A stretch of DNA of 22,700 nt from Phascolarctobacterium_A sp902463975 (lineage in GTDB: Bacteria; Bacillota; Negativicutes; Acidaminococcales; Acidaminococcaceae), in contig NZ_CABQHJ010000039.1 in assembly GCF_902463975.1 (NCBI RefSeq), positions 1 through 22,700 on the forward strand, written 5' to 3'. The notes under the pieces were generated by a model. That model ran no database searches. It was not told the DNA's origin and saw nothing but the letters and a program-made list of their open reading frames with translations. Below, piece after piece: positions 7,256 to 14,514 of this stretch (positions are counted from its first letter, which is position 1; each line of letters begins with the position of its first letter). Both the position numbers and the translations under genes were made by a program.

Positions 7256-7309
7256 AAAATATCCTCATGAAATTGTAGTCGACACTTCAAAATATCCTCA
7301 TGAAATTGT
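7256..7309. repeat. Two 21-bp direct repeats, 33-bp period (possible IS end remnant)
   Basis: The 21-bp unit starting AAAATATCCTCATG is present exactly at 7256-7276 and 7289-7309, with 12 bp between. Multiple ~20-bp direct repeats near a terminus are typical of IS21-family ends, but no transposase gene is nearby. Confidence 0.6.
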
Positions 7310-7340
7310 TGTTAGTACCCAGAAATAGGCTCATTTTTTG

Positions 7341-7369
7341 TTGAAGGAGTATTGCGTACGTTGTATAAT
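7341..7369 (+). promoter_or_regulatory. Promoter of the DUF4143 ATPase gene
   Basis: TTGAAG (7341-7346), 17-bp spacer, TATAAT (7364-7369). The predicted transcript start near 7376 lies just before the ribosome site, which supports the start at 7401 and excludes the longer upstream frame. Confidence 0.65.
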
Positions 7370-7400
7370 AGAAAAAAGAGCACAAAAGGAGAGTGAAGGC

Positions 7401-8741
7401 ATGACTTATCTGGAGCGAAAAATAGATACCTATCTGATGCAGTGGAAGCAGGAAAAAGAGCATAAGCCGCTGATTGTTAAAGGTCCTCGCCAGGTAGGCA
7501 AAACTGAATCTGTCAGACGTTTTGCTGAAGCAAATTACGAGCATGTTATTTACATAAATTTTGTTGAAGAACCCAAGTACAAGATGATTACTGCTGATGG
7601 CTATAATACAGATGCGATTATAAAAAATATTTCCTTGCTGGATACAAGTAAAATATTCGAGCCGCAGAAAACAATAATCTTCTTTGATGAATTACAGGAT
7701 TTTCCTGAAATTGCTACAGCGTTAAAATTTTTTAAGCTTGATGGACGTTTTGATGTTATCTGCAGTGGTTCCATGCTTGGTATCAATTACAAAAGGATTG
7801 AAAGCAACAGTGTAGGCTATAAAACAGATTACGAAATGTATTCCATGGATTTTGAGGAATTTTTGTGGGCCAAGGGACATCAAAAATCTGTGCGCGACAG
7901 CTTTTTAGAGCATATGCGCACGCTTAAGCCTTTTAGTGAGGTTGAAATGCAGGTGTTCATGCAATTATTTACCGAGTACTGCATTTTAGGCGGCATGCCT
8001 GCTGTAGTGAGCGAATACATAGAGAAGGGAACTTTTGCCGGTTCTCTGGAAACACAAAGGCAGCTTTTGGCGGATTACGAGGAGGATATACGTAAGTATG
8101 CCGATGGCATGGACCAGACACGTATTCTGAATGTATTCAAGCATATACCTGTACAGCTGGCTAAGGATAATAAAAAGTTTCAGATAACGAAGGTAGCTAG
8201 GGGGGCACGTTTTAAGGATTATCGTGGCTGCATAGAATGGCTGTGTGATGCAGGGATTATTAATGCTTGCTACTGTCTGTCTTTTCCTGAGCTGCCACTT
8301 AAGGGCAATTATGATGAGACGAAATATAAGCTGTATATGGCTGATACCGGTCTGTTGGTGGCCATGCTTGACGATGAGGCGCAGGAGGATTTGCGTGCCT
8401 ATAAAAATTTAGGTGTCTATAAGGGGGCGTTGTACGAAAATATTGCAGCAGAGGCGTTGAAAAAAGCCGGCTGTGGTTTGTATTATTATAAAAAGGATGA
8501 TTCTACGCTGGAAGAAGACTTCTTTATGCGTACTGCTGACAATCTTGTGCCGGTTGAGGTTAAAGCGACTAATAACATGGCCCGCTCCTTGAATACTTTG
8601 ATTAATAGCGATAAGTATCCTGATATAAGATTCGGGATTAAGGTTGTAGGTGGTAATATAGGCTGCAATAACAATGTCTATACGTTTCCTTATTTCTGTA
8701 CCTTTTTGCTGAAGGAGTATTTGCGCAGCTTGGGCAAGTAG
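7401..8741 (+). CDS. AAA-family ATP-binding protein with DUF4143 domain, 446 aa
   Basis: The N-terminal P-loop domain has Walker A GPRQVGKT (28-35), Walker B IIFFDELQ (92-99) and a SGSMLG sensor-like motif near 120. The C-terminal half matches the DUF4143 layout: YKLYMADTGLLVAML, then GALYENIAAEALKKAG and a charged VPVEVKA strand, reminiscent of a PD-(D/E)XK nuclease fold. Such proteins are widespread, often in many copies per genome and near mobile DNA; their biological role is poorly known. The start ATG 7401 follows AAGGAGAG (7386-7393). The gene has its own promoter and stands alone between two repeat elements, which fits an accessory island cargo gene. The length is usual for the family and no truncation is seen. 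Confidence 0.9.
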   Translation: MTYLERKIDTYLMQWKQEKEHKPLIVKGPRQVGKTESVRRFAEANYEHVIYINFVEEPKYKMITADGYNTDAIIKNISLLDTSKIFEPQKTIIFFDELQDFPEIATALKFFKLDGRFDVICSGSMLGINYKRIESNSVGYKTDYEMYSMDFEEFLWAKGHQKSVRDSFLEHMRTLKPFSEVEMQVFMQLFTEYCILGGMPAVVSEYIEKGTFAGSLETQRQLLADYEEDIRKYADGMDQTRILNVFKHIPVQLAKDNKKFQITKVARGARFKDYRGCIEWLCDAGIINACYCLSFPELPLKGNYDETKYKLYMADTGLLVAMLDDEAQEDLRAYKNLGVYKGALYENIAAEALKKAGCGLYYYKKDDSTLEEDFFMRTADNLVPVEVKATNNMARSLNTLINSDKYPDIRFGIKVVGGNIGCNNNVYTFPYFCTFLLKEYLRSLGK

Positions 8742-8751
8742 GCCTGCCTAA

Positions 8752-8890
8752 ACCTCCCTCTTGCGGGATTTTCAGTGAAACTGAATTTATCACGTCAGAG
8801 GGCAACCGCCTACCGTTATGGAAGCACCATAAAAATATTTCAACATATATAAAGGAAAGTGTACAACGAACAAGCTGTGAAAGTTTGGCG
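8752..8890 (-). repeat. Orphan copy of the toxin-like gene's leader (repeat copy 2)
   Basis: This stretch matches 145-283 closely, including CCCTCT, the TTCAG/CTGAA hairpin, the AGAGGG strand and the ribosome site. On the minus strand the peptide gene that should follow is absent: sequence changes right after the ribosome site into the 3' end of the ATPase gene. At the other side the match stops at GTTTGGCG (8890), where a different reading frame begins. The 3' hairpin arm of copy 1 is missing. Confidence 0.8.
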
Positions 8891-9006
8891 TGGAATTTTA
8901 CCAATGCCTTTCGCACGAAGAAGAAAGCATTATGATTTCCAAGTGGCCTAAGGCTGTTATCGAAAAAGAAAAAGCTAAGGCTGAAGACCTTATAAAAATA
9001 AGCTAG
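8887..9006 (+). pseudogene. 3' fragment of a gene, possibly antibiotic-biosynthesis-monooxygenase-like
   Basis: From 8887 a coherent frame reads GVEFYQCLSHEEESIMISKW, then a lysine- and glutamate-rich tail, ending with TAG at 9004-9006 and followed by a strong terminator. The FYQ...SIMISKWP pattern resembles the last strands of ABM-domain proteins (small heme-degrading or quinol monooxygenase fold). There is no start or ribosome site; the frame opens exactly where the repeat 8752-8890 ends, so the 5' part was probably lost when that repeat arrived. The family call rests on about 20 residues, and the tail is not typical. Confidence 0.4.
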
Positions 9007-9020
9007 ACTAAAAAAATCTG

Positions 9021-9072
9021 CTGTCGCCGGATTTGTACTAGTGAATAGGTACGAGTTCGGCGGCAGTTTTTT
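9021..9072 (+). terminator. Strong intrinsic terminator
   Basis: CTGTCGCCGGA (9021-9031) pairs with TTCGGCGGCAG (9056-9066), 11 bp with G-T pairs, followed by TTTTTT. It sits 15 nt after the stop of the fragment at 8887-9006 and is probably that lost gene's own terminator. Confidence 0.8.
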
Positions 9073-9100
9073 ATAGCAATAAAATAGTCAGAAAATTATG

Positions 9101-9129
9101 TTGACTTCTGTCAAAATGGATGCTATACT
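9101..9129 (+). promoter_or_regulatory. Promoter of the Rpn/PDDEXK gene
   Basis: TTGACT (9101-9106), 17-bp spacer, TATACT (9124-9129). Each box matches consensus at 5 of 6 positions. The start codon follows 45 bp downstream. Confidence 0.75.
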
Positions 9130-9174
9130 GTTAAAAATAGAGAATAATCAGATAATTATAAAGGAGTTGCTGAG

Positions 9175-9981
9175 ATGCAGACAGATTATAAGCTTATCAG
9201 ACAGGTAATAGAAGGACTAAGTATGATGAATAATAAATTTATGAATCTTATGCTGGATGAGAATGTGTCGGCAGCGCAAATAATGTTGCGCGTTATTTTG
9301 AAAGATGATAAAATCAAAGTGAAAAATGTAAGGATACAAAGATTTATTCAAAATATTTACGGACATTCCGCACAGCTGGATATTTTGGCAGAGGATGGAT
9401 TTGGCAGATATTTTAATGTGGAAGTGCAGCGAAGCGATGAAGGCGCATCTGTGAGAAGAGCAAGATTCTACAGCAGTGTGTTAGACACGCAATTTTTGCA
9501 AGCCAATAGGGATTACAATGAGCTGCCTGACAGCTATATCATTTTTATTACTGAAAATGATGTATTTAAGAAAGGACTTCCGCTTTACAGCGTAGAGCGC
9601 GTAATTAAAGAGGAGAGTTCAGATTTCTCTGATGGCTCGTATATTGTTTATGTAAACAGTAATTGTCGTGACAATACTGCGTTGGGGAGACTGATGCAGG
9701 ATTTATATTGTACAGAACCGGCAAAGCTGCATTATAAAGAGTTTGCCGAGCGTATGGAGTTTTTAAAATGTAGCAAGGAGGGCGAAGAAAAAATGACAGA
9801 CATCATTGAATTATATGCACAGAATGTAGCTGAGCAAGCAGCTAAAGAGACAGTGCACAAGAAAAGTGTAGAGGTTGCATTGAGCTTGTTGGCAGATGGG
9901 ATGAGTATTGATTTTGCTGCTAAGCACAGCAAGCTTACTGTGGAAGAGGTGCGCCGTCTAGCAGAAAAGAGAACTGCTTAA
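9175..9981 (+). CDS. Rpn-family recombination-promoting nuclease / PDDEXK putative transposase, 268 aa
   Basis: These proteins (PF12784 type) are endonuclease-fold proteins often annotated as putative transposases; E. coli Rpn members promote RecA-independent recombination. The core motif is visible: LDILAEDGFGRYFNVEVQR, with D69, E83 and Q85 forming the D...ExQ nuclease signature, followed by RRARFYSSVL. The C-terminus (LLADGMSIDFAAKHSKLTVEEV) is the helix-turn-helix-like tail common in the family. ATG 9175 follows AAGGAG (9161-9166) by 8 nt and has its own promoter. The gene appears intact and ends just before a CCGTACA repeat. It is single-gene cargo typical of accessory regions; no flanking inverted repeats that would make it a self-mobile unit were found. 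Confidence 0.88.
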   Translation: MQTDYKLIRQVIEGLSMMNNKFMNLMLDENVSAAQIMLRVILKDDKIKVKNVRIQRFIQNIYGHSAQLDILAEDGFGRYFNVEVQRSDEGASVRRARFYSSVLDTQFLQANRDYNELPDSYIIFITENDVFKKGLPLYSVERVIKEESSDFSDGSYIVYVNSNCRDNTALGRLMQDLYCTEPAKLHYKEFAERMEFLKCSKEGEEKMTDIIELYAQNVAEQAAKETVHKKSVEVALSLLADGMSIDFAAKHSKLTVEEVRRLAEKRTA

Positions 9982-9989
9982 GCTTAATG

Positions 9990-10087
9990 CAGTGCTTCCT
10001 GAAAAGCGTACAAACCGTACAATCCCTTGCCACATGCGGCTTTGGGGCTGTACGGTTTGTTTATCTGTGTACGGTATGGAGTTGGCT
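9990..10087 (+). repeat. CCGTACA palindromic repeat, copy C (terminator-like)
   Basis: AAACCGTACA (10012-10021) pairs with TGTACGGTTT (10049-10058), then GTTTAT. It begins 8 nt after the Rpn-gene stop. Its left part, CAGTGCTTCCTGAAAA, matches copy A at 306 (CAGTGCTCCCTGAAAA), so the repeat unit is longer than the hairpin. Between its end and 10220 I see only a weak hairpin TGTGC-ATTT-GCACA (10113-10126) and no gene. Confidence 0.8.
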
Positions 10088-10220
10088 TAGCTATAAGTGT
10101 ATTACTAAATTCTGTGCATTTGCACACTTTTTAGGAGTAGGGAAATTTATCAGCTGGTGCTTACAATTTGCTACTACAATTGTTATGCCAGTTAAAGCAG
10201 CAAACAAGCAGCCTTTTTAC

Positions 10221-11252
10221 TTACGCAGCTTGCGCCTGCGGCGGCAAATAGCGCAGGTCAATATCTCGGCGGTGGCGCTGGAAGACGATATTATAGGAAT
10301 CCAGGAGCAACTGCTTTTTGGTGTTGATTCTGCGGCCAAGGCTATTGTTGGAAATTTTATTGTAATGCATAGCGTCCAGCAGTCCCTGCGCTGTGCCATG
10401 CCAATGGCCGTTGCATTGCTGCACAAAGGCGCTGATTGCTTCCAAAACCTCATCCGGTGGCTGCAGAAAGCGGCTTGCAGCAGCCCGTTCCAGCTTCCAG
10501 AGGCAGTGTGCCTGCGAAAAGCTCAGCGTAAGCAGCTGGTCCACAAGGTCGCGGCCGACAATCTCCAGGGAAGCCTTATTGTCACCGCGCTGACTTTTGC
10601 GCAGCACCATAGCACCGTCCGCCGCACCCAAAAGACCGTTGGAGCCGGAAATCATCTCAAAGGAGTCTTCTGACTGCTGCTTGCGCGTATGATGTACCAG
10701 CAGAAGGCAAATATTATGCTTATCAGCAAATTCCTTCAGCTTAGCTGCACTGCTGTAATCGCGGGCGTAATTACATTTTTCATCCTGAGCGCTGCGTATT
10801 TTCTGCAGGGTGTCAATAATTATCAGGCGTACGTCCGGATACTTTTGCATAAAGGAGTTCAGCTGCTACTCCAGGCCGTTATCAACGTCCTGCGCACTGA
10901 CTGCCATATGCAGGTTATCTGCGACCTCCATATCAAACATGCGCACAAGGCGCTGCTGCAGGCGGTAAAACTTATCCTCCAGTGCCAGGTAAAGCACACC
11001 GCTTTGCTGTATGGGGTAGTTCCACAGCTGTTCACCGCGGGCAACGTGGTAGGCAAGCTGCGCCATCAGAAACGATTTACCTATCTTCGGTGCACCTGCC
11101 AGAATATACAGCCCCGGATAGAGCAGATCCTGGATAATTGGCTGAGGCACGGGAAACTCCGTGTCATAAAGCTCCGGCATGGAAAGCGTCTGCAGCTCCT
11201 GTGCAGCAAGAGAAGGTTGCTTAGGTTGAAATACGTGGTTAATTGTCGTCAT
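10221..11252 (-). pseudogene. RepA-like AAA_25 ATPase gene broken by an in-frame TAG
   Basis: Two minus-strand pieces, 10866-11252 (128 codons) and 10221-10865, are in the same frame and separated only by TAG at 10866-10868. Joined, they make one RecA/DnaB-fold ATPase of about 342 residues like plasmid/phage RepA helicases: Walker A GAPKIGKS, VLYLALED, Walker B LIIIDTLQKI, then LLLVHHTRK and ISGSNGLLGAADG. Such proteins act in replication of plasmids, phages or integrative elements. The start ATG 11252 has AGGAG upstream and a near-consensus promoter. The break separates the Walker A half from the Walker B half, so unless the TAG is read through, or is a sequencing error, neither part should work. 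An internal ATG at 10850 could start the C-terminal piece. It probably marks a decayed mobile element. Confidence 0.85.
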
Positions 11253-11280
11253 AGAAGGACTCCTTTCGAAATATTCTGTT

Positions 11281-11335
11281 TACTAAAGCAAAAAGCGTTT
11301 AGTAGATACTCCTATTATAATAAACTAATTTAGTT
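11281..11335. promoter_or_regulatory. Minus-strand promoter of the RepA-like gene with operator-like palindromes
   Basis: On the minus strand: TTGACT (plus 11337-11342), 17-bp spacer, TATAAT (plus 11314-11319). The spacer holds a perfect palindrome AACTAATTTAGTT (11323-11335). In the leader, TACTAAA (11281-11287) and TTTAGTA (11298-11304) form an inverted pair. These share the ACTAA/TTAGT half-site and are likely bound by the adjacent XRE-type regulator. Confidence 0.65.
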
Positions 11336-11380
11336 AAGTCAAGAAAAGTAGCGGGAATGTTCTGAAAATAATACGCGAGC

Positions 11381-11433
11381 TTGCCAACAGATTTATCTGC
11401 TACTATACTAAAGATAACAGAATTTGTTTTAGT
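11381..11433 (+). promoter_or_regulatory. Promoter of the XRE-type regulator with ACTAAA/TTTAGT half-sites
   Basis: TTGCCA (11381-11386), 17-bp spacer, TATACT (11404-11409), each 5 of 6 to consensus. ACTAAA (11407-11412) overlaps the -10 and TTTAGT (11428-11433) lies beside the ribosome site, so the regulator could shut off its own synthesis. Confidence 0.65.
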
Positions 11434-11447
11434 TGGAGGTGTTTGCT

Positions 11448-11954
11448 ATGGCAGTAAGCAGACGCATAAGCTATTTTCGTCAAAAGCATAATTTGACGCA
11501 GAAGCAGCTGGGACTGCTGCTGGGATTTTCGGAATCCACAGCGGAGGTGCGCGTCAACCAGTATGAGCACGGCAACAGGAAGCCGAAGGAGGCAACGCTG
11601 GAAAAGCTGGGCGAGATTTTTGGCGTGGACGCTGCAGTTTTCAGGATTCCTGATATTCATAACCGCGCCGGCCTGATGCAGACCTTTTTTGCCCTGGAGG
11701 ATTATGCAGGCTGGAAGCTTACTAAAGTGGATGGTCGTTTTGCAGTGGTGATTGGCACAGCAACAGCAGGACCGCAGAAGACGTTTGATGATTATGTGCT
11801 GCAGGAATGGCTGGATATGCAGACGGCGCTGGAGCAGGGTGAAATAACCCGCAAGGAATATGACGAATGGCGTTATCATTATAATGATGCCAGCTTAGAA
11901 AAGCATTTAATGGCTACGTATAAACAGCTGGAGGAATTGCAGAAGGAGGAATAA
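11448..11954 (+). CDS. XRE/HTH_3-family transcriptional regulator, 168 aa
   Basis: The N-terminal Cro/cI-type helix-turn-helix (about residues 5-60) reads RISYFRQKHNLTQKQLGLLLGF, then VRVNQYEHGNRKP and LEKLGEIFGV. The remaining 100 residues contain an uncharacterised region (VDGRFAVVIGTATAG) and a charged helical tail (ITRKEYDEWRYHYND...KQLEELQKEE). I start at ATG 11448, 7 nt after GGAGGT (11435-11440), rather than the TTG at 11433. It is divergent from the RepA-like pseudogene, as in a phage or plasmid control region, and the half-sites between them suggest it represses both genes. It appears intact although its partner is broken. A CCGTACA repeat begins within the stop codon. Confidence 0.85.
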   Translation: MAVSRRISYFRQKHNLTQKQLGLLLGFSESTAEVRVNQYEHGNRKPKEATLEKLGEIFGVDAAVFRIPDIHNRAGLMQTFFALEDYAGWKLTKVDGRFAVVIGTATAGPQKTFDDYVLQEWLDMQTALEQGEITRKEYDEWRYHYNDASLEKHLMATYKQLEELQKEE

Positions 11955-12040
11955 AACCGTACACCAAAAAGAAAACCGTACAGGCGCAAAGCCTTGCAGC
12001 ATGTGGCTTTGTACGGTTTGTACAGTTTTGTACGGTTTTG
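11953..12040 (+). repeat. CCGTACA palindromic repeat, copy D (nested form)
   Basis: Two AAAACCGTACA units (11953 and 11972) face two TGTACGGTTT units (about 12010 and 12029), giving an inner and an outer stem. The loop has a second small stem, AAAGCC/GGCTTT. The repeat starts within the TAA stop of the regulator gene. The sequence just beyond (TGTACGCTTTTTGTTTTG, 12056-12073) echoes 286-301 next to copy A. Confidence 0.75.
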
Positions 12041-12092
12041 GAGGAGTGCAGGCATTGTACGCTTTTTGTTTTGTTGCCTAAGGCACATTTTC

Positions 12093-12121
12093 TTGAATTA
12101 CAGTGCTATTTGCGTTACAAT
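12093..12121 (+). promoter_or_regulatory. Promoter of the zinc-ribbon/DUF805 gene
   Basis: TTGAAT (12093-12098), 17-bp spacer, TACAAT (12116-12121). The ribosome site and start follow 10-25 bp downstream. Confidence 0.65.
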
Positions 12122-12144
12122 AAAAGCAAAGGGAGGCGGTAAAG

Positions 12145-12921
12145 ATGGCTAAATTCTGTACTAATTGCGGGAGTGAGTTGAATCCAGGTGTTAAATTCTG
12201 CGAAAACTGCGGCCAGAAGGTGGAGCAGGAGCAAAATCAGCAGGCGGGAGCTGGAGTTGCCGGTGTTGCAGCCGGTGCTGCCAGCAGTGCTGATATAAGC
12301 TATAAAAAGAGTATTAATGACAGCTCTAAGCAGGAAGGTTTTGCTGCTGCCAATGCTCAAGAAAATGTACATACTGACGCTAATGCTAATAGCAATCCTA
12401 AGGTTAATTCTGATCCTGACGAATTTAAGCATACCAATGCTGCAGGTGAAGCTAACAGCGATACGTATAGCGCTCAGGCAGCACCCAAAGCAGGCAAGAA
12501 GTTTTTGAACCTTGGCGAGGGCCTGAACCTGCTGTTCAAGGATAGCAGTGCGGACAAGGAGGCTGTTTTCAAGGAGCTGTTCTTTACGTCTAAAGGACGC
12601 CTGAACCGCAAATCCTATATTTACAGAAACTTTTTCCTGTCATTTGTGCTAAACATTATACGGATTATTTTGGCGGTTTTAGCTGCTTACATTGATGCAT
12701 TGGAGCTTTTGTTTACGGGTCTGCTTTATGTATCAGGTATATTTGGCTTTGTAGCTAGTATTATGATGCTGGCACGTCGTCTGCATGACTTGGATAAAAG
12801 CGGTTGGTGGATGTTGCTTTTGTTTGTGCCGCTGGTTAACATTTTGTTTTACATCTATATTTTATTCTTCAAAGGAACCGAAGGACCGAACCAATATGGC
12901 GAGGATCCCTTGCAGCAGTAG
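12145..12921 (+). CDS. Zinc-ribbon plus DUF805 membrane protein, 258 aa
   Basis: A short zinc ribbon opens the protein (C5, C8, C19, C22: FCTNCG...FCENCG). A low-complexity linker rich in Ala, Asn, Gln and Ser covers about 28-128. The C-terminal DUF805 domain (about 142-255) starts with FFTSKGRLNRKSYIYRNF, contains about four hydrophobic segments, and has the family motifs RRLHDLDKSGWW (211-222) and FKGTEGPNQYGEDP (242-255). DUF805 is an inner-membrane domain of unknown function; the zinc ribbon should be cytoplasmic. GGGAGG is about 8 nt before ATG 12145. It has its own promoter and is followed by a terminator, so it is a single-gene unit. The function cannot be named. Confidence 0.88.
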   Translation: MAKFCTNCGSELNPGVKFCENCGQKVEQEQNQQAGAGVAGVAAGAASSADISYKKSINDSSKQEGFAAANAQENVHTDANANSNPKVNSDPDEFKHTNAAGEANSDTYSAQAAPKAGKKFLNLGEGLNLLFKDSSADKEAVFKELFFTSKGRLNRKSYIYRNFFLSFVLNIIRIILAVLAAYIDALELLFTGLLYVSGIFGFVASIMMLARRLHDLDKSGWWMLLLFVPLVNILFYIYILFFKGTEGPNQYGEDPLQQ

Positions 12922-12978
12922 GCCTGTATTGGCAGCTGAAAGCTGCTATATATAATATGTAAGTATTTCGCTTAACAA

Positions 12979-13015
12979 AATAGTCGCTCGTTCTTGTGAC
13001 GCAGCGGCTATTTTT
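12979..13015 (+). terminator. Intrinsic terminator after the DUF805 gene
   Basis: AATAGTCGCT (12979-12988) pairs with AGCGGCTATT (13003-13012), 10 bp with one G-T, followed by TTT. Confidence 0.7.
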
Positions 13016-13048
13016 GCGCTTTTTCGCAAGACGCGGCGTGCGAAACTA

Positions 13049-13057
13049 TGTTATAAT
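13049..13057 (+). promoter_or_regulatory. Extended -10 promoter of folC
   Basis: TGT-TATAAT: a perfect -10 with the upstream TG of extended -10 promoters. No convincing -35 is seen. The folC start is 38 bp downstream. Confidence 0.55.
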
Positions 13058-13094
13058 AAACTGTCAGTTAATTATTGATGGAGGCGTAAGCACA

Positions 13095-14399
13095 ATGAAT
13101 TATACAGAAAGCCTGGCATATTTGGACAGCCTGGGCAAATTTGGCATTAAGCTCGGTATGGAGCGTATTGAAGGACTTTTGCGTGAGCTGGGAAACCCGG
13201 AGCAGAAGATTAAAACAGTGCATGTAACCGGCACTAACGGCAAGGGCTCTGTTACCAGCATGATTACGAATATTCTGCTGGCAGCAAACCTGAAGGTGGG
13301 CAAGTTCACTTCCCCACATCTGGTGAAGTACAACGAGCGCATTAACCTCAACGGCAAGGATATCAGCGATGAGGATTTTGCTACGGCTATTACTGCGGTA
13401 AAGGTTGCTGCCGACAGCGTTGTCAAAAAGGGCGTGTGCGAGCAGCCGACGCAGTTTGAGATTCTGACGGCTGCTGCATTTTTATATTTTTATCTGCAGA
13501 AGGTGGATTATGCTGTTATTGAGGTAGGCATGGGCGGCCTGTGGGATTCCACCAACGTGATTACGCCTGTTGTCAGCGTTATTACCAACGTTGCGCTGGA
13601 CCATACCGACCGCTGCGGTAAAACCTTGGAGCGCATTGCTATGCAAAAGGCCGGTATTATCAAGGAGAAGGTGCCTCTGGTTACTGCGGCCGAGGGCAAT
13701 GAAGCTCTTGGTCCTATTGTAAGCCTGGCTATGTTTAAGGAAGCGCCGGTATATCTTTACGGCAAGGCTTTTCACGGCACGGAGGTAAAAAGCTCGATGG
13801 AGGGCCAGACCTTTACGCTGCATGCAGGTGATTTTTATCATTCTGATTATGAAATCAAGCTGCCGGGCGAGCATCAGATTAAGAATACCAGCGTAGCGAT
13901 TGTTGCTGCCAAGCTTGTCAGCAAGCAGGATGACCGCATTAACGAGCTGGCGCTGCATGTGGGTGTAGCGAATACCGTTTGGCCGGGACGCTTGGAGCGC
14001 ATTCATAAGAATCCGGATATTATTCTGGATGGTGCGCATAATCCTGACGGCGCCAAGGCTCTGCGTAATGCTTTGGATAAATATTATCCCGGCAAGCAGG
14101 TGCAATTTGTCTTTGGCATGATGGGTGACAAGGATATGAGCGGTGTTATCAAAACGCTGATTAAGCAGGATGATGTTGTTTATACCGTGCGTGCCGATGA
14201 GGGTGCGCGTGCAGCAGAGGCTGTGGATTTGGCAAAACTGGTGGGCAGCAATGCAGTTGCGGAGGCAGATTTGGCAACTGCGTATGATGCTGCTATCCGC
14301 AATGCAGGCGCTGACGGTGTTGTGTGCGTTTGCGGCAGCCTGTATCTGGTGGGCGAGTTTAAGAAGATGCTGCTGGCGGATAAGCGTGGGATGAACTGA
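13095..14399 (+). CDS. folC: Folylpolyglutamate synthase / dihydrofolate synthase, 434 aa
   Basis: FolC joins glutamate to dihydropteroate and to reduced folates using ATP, in the cytoplasm. The Mur-ligase-type P-loop VTGTNGKGS lies at 44-52, preceded by the folate-loop region LGMERIEGLL. Further family motifs are TSPHLVKYNERI, VIEVGMGGLWDSTN, LDHTDRCGKTL with QKAGIIKE, and in the C-terminal domain ILDGAHNPDGAKAL followed by FGMMGDKD. The usual GGR in the GLGGRxDATN motif reads GGL-W here. I use ATG 13095, with GGAGG (13080-13084) 10 nt upstream and the promoter at 13049 just before; a longer frame from 12996 would start before that promoter. It stands alone, followed 115 bp later by a membrane protein gene. 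Confidence 0.95.
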   Translation: MNYTESLAYLDSLGKFGIKLGMERIEGLLRELGNPEQKIKTVHVTGTNGKGSVTSMITNILLAANLKVGKFTSPHLVKYNERINLNGKDISDEDFATAITAVKVAADSVVKKGVCEQPTQFEILTAAAFLYFYLQKVDYAVIEVGMGGLWDSTNVITPVVSVITNVALDHTDRCGKTLERIAMQKAGIIKEKVPLVTAAEGNEALGPIVSLAMFKEAPVYLYGKAFHGTEVKSSMEGQTFTLHAGDFYHSDYEIKLPGEHQIKNTSVAIVAAKLVSKQDDRINELALHVGVANTVWPGRLERIHKNPDIILDGAHNPDGAKALRNALDKYYPGKQVQFVFGMMGDKDMSGVIKTLIKQDDVVYTVRADEGARAAEAVDLAKLVGSNAVAEADLATAYDAAIRNAGADGVVCVCGSLYLVGEFKKMLLADKRGMN

Positions 14400-14514
14400 A
14401 GACGATATTGAGGTTTATTGACTTCGGTAACGAGTATCTGCGTCGCAATTAAATATCGCGCTGAGATATACTAATTGCTCGTTTAGAAAATAGAATTTTT
14501 TGTTAGGGTGCATC

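Noticed and set aside
9987..11333. Two long plus-strand frames (9987-10673 and 10689-11333)
   Set aside because: They lie opposite the RepA-like gene, whose minus-strand frame shows real motifs; the plus-strand products are low-quality and lack ribosome sites and domains.
7170..12080. A complete mobile element or prophage
   Set aside because: No integrase, attachment-site pair, structural genes or flanking target duplication were found; only a decayed replication/control pair and cargo-type genes remain.
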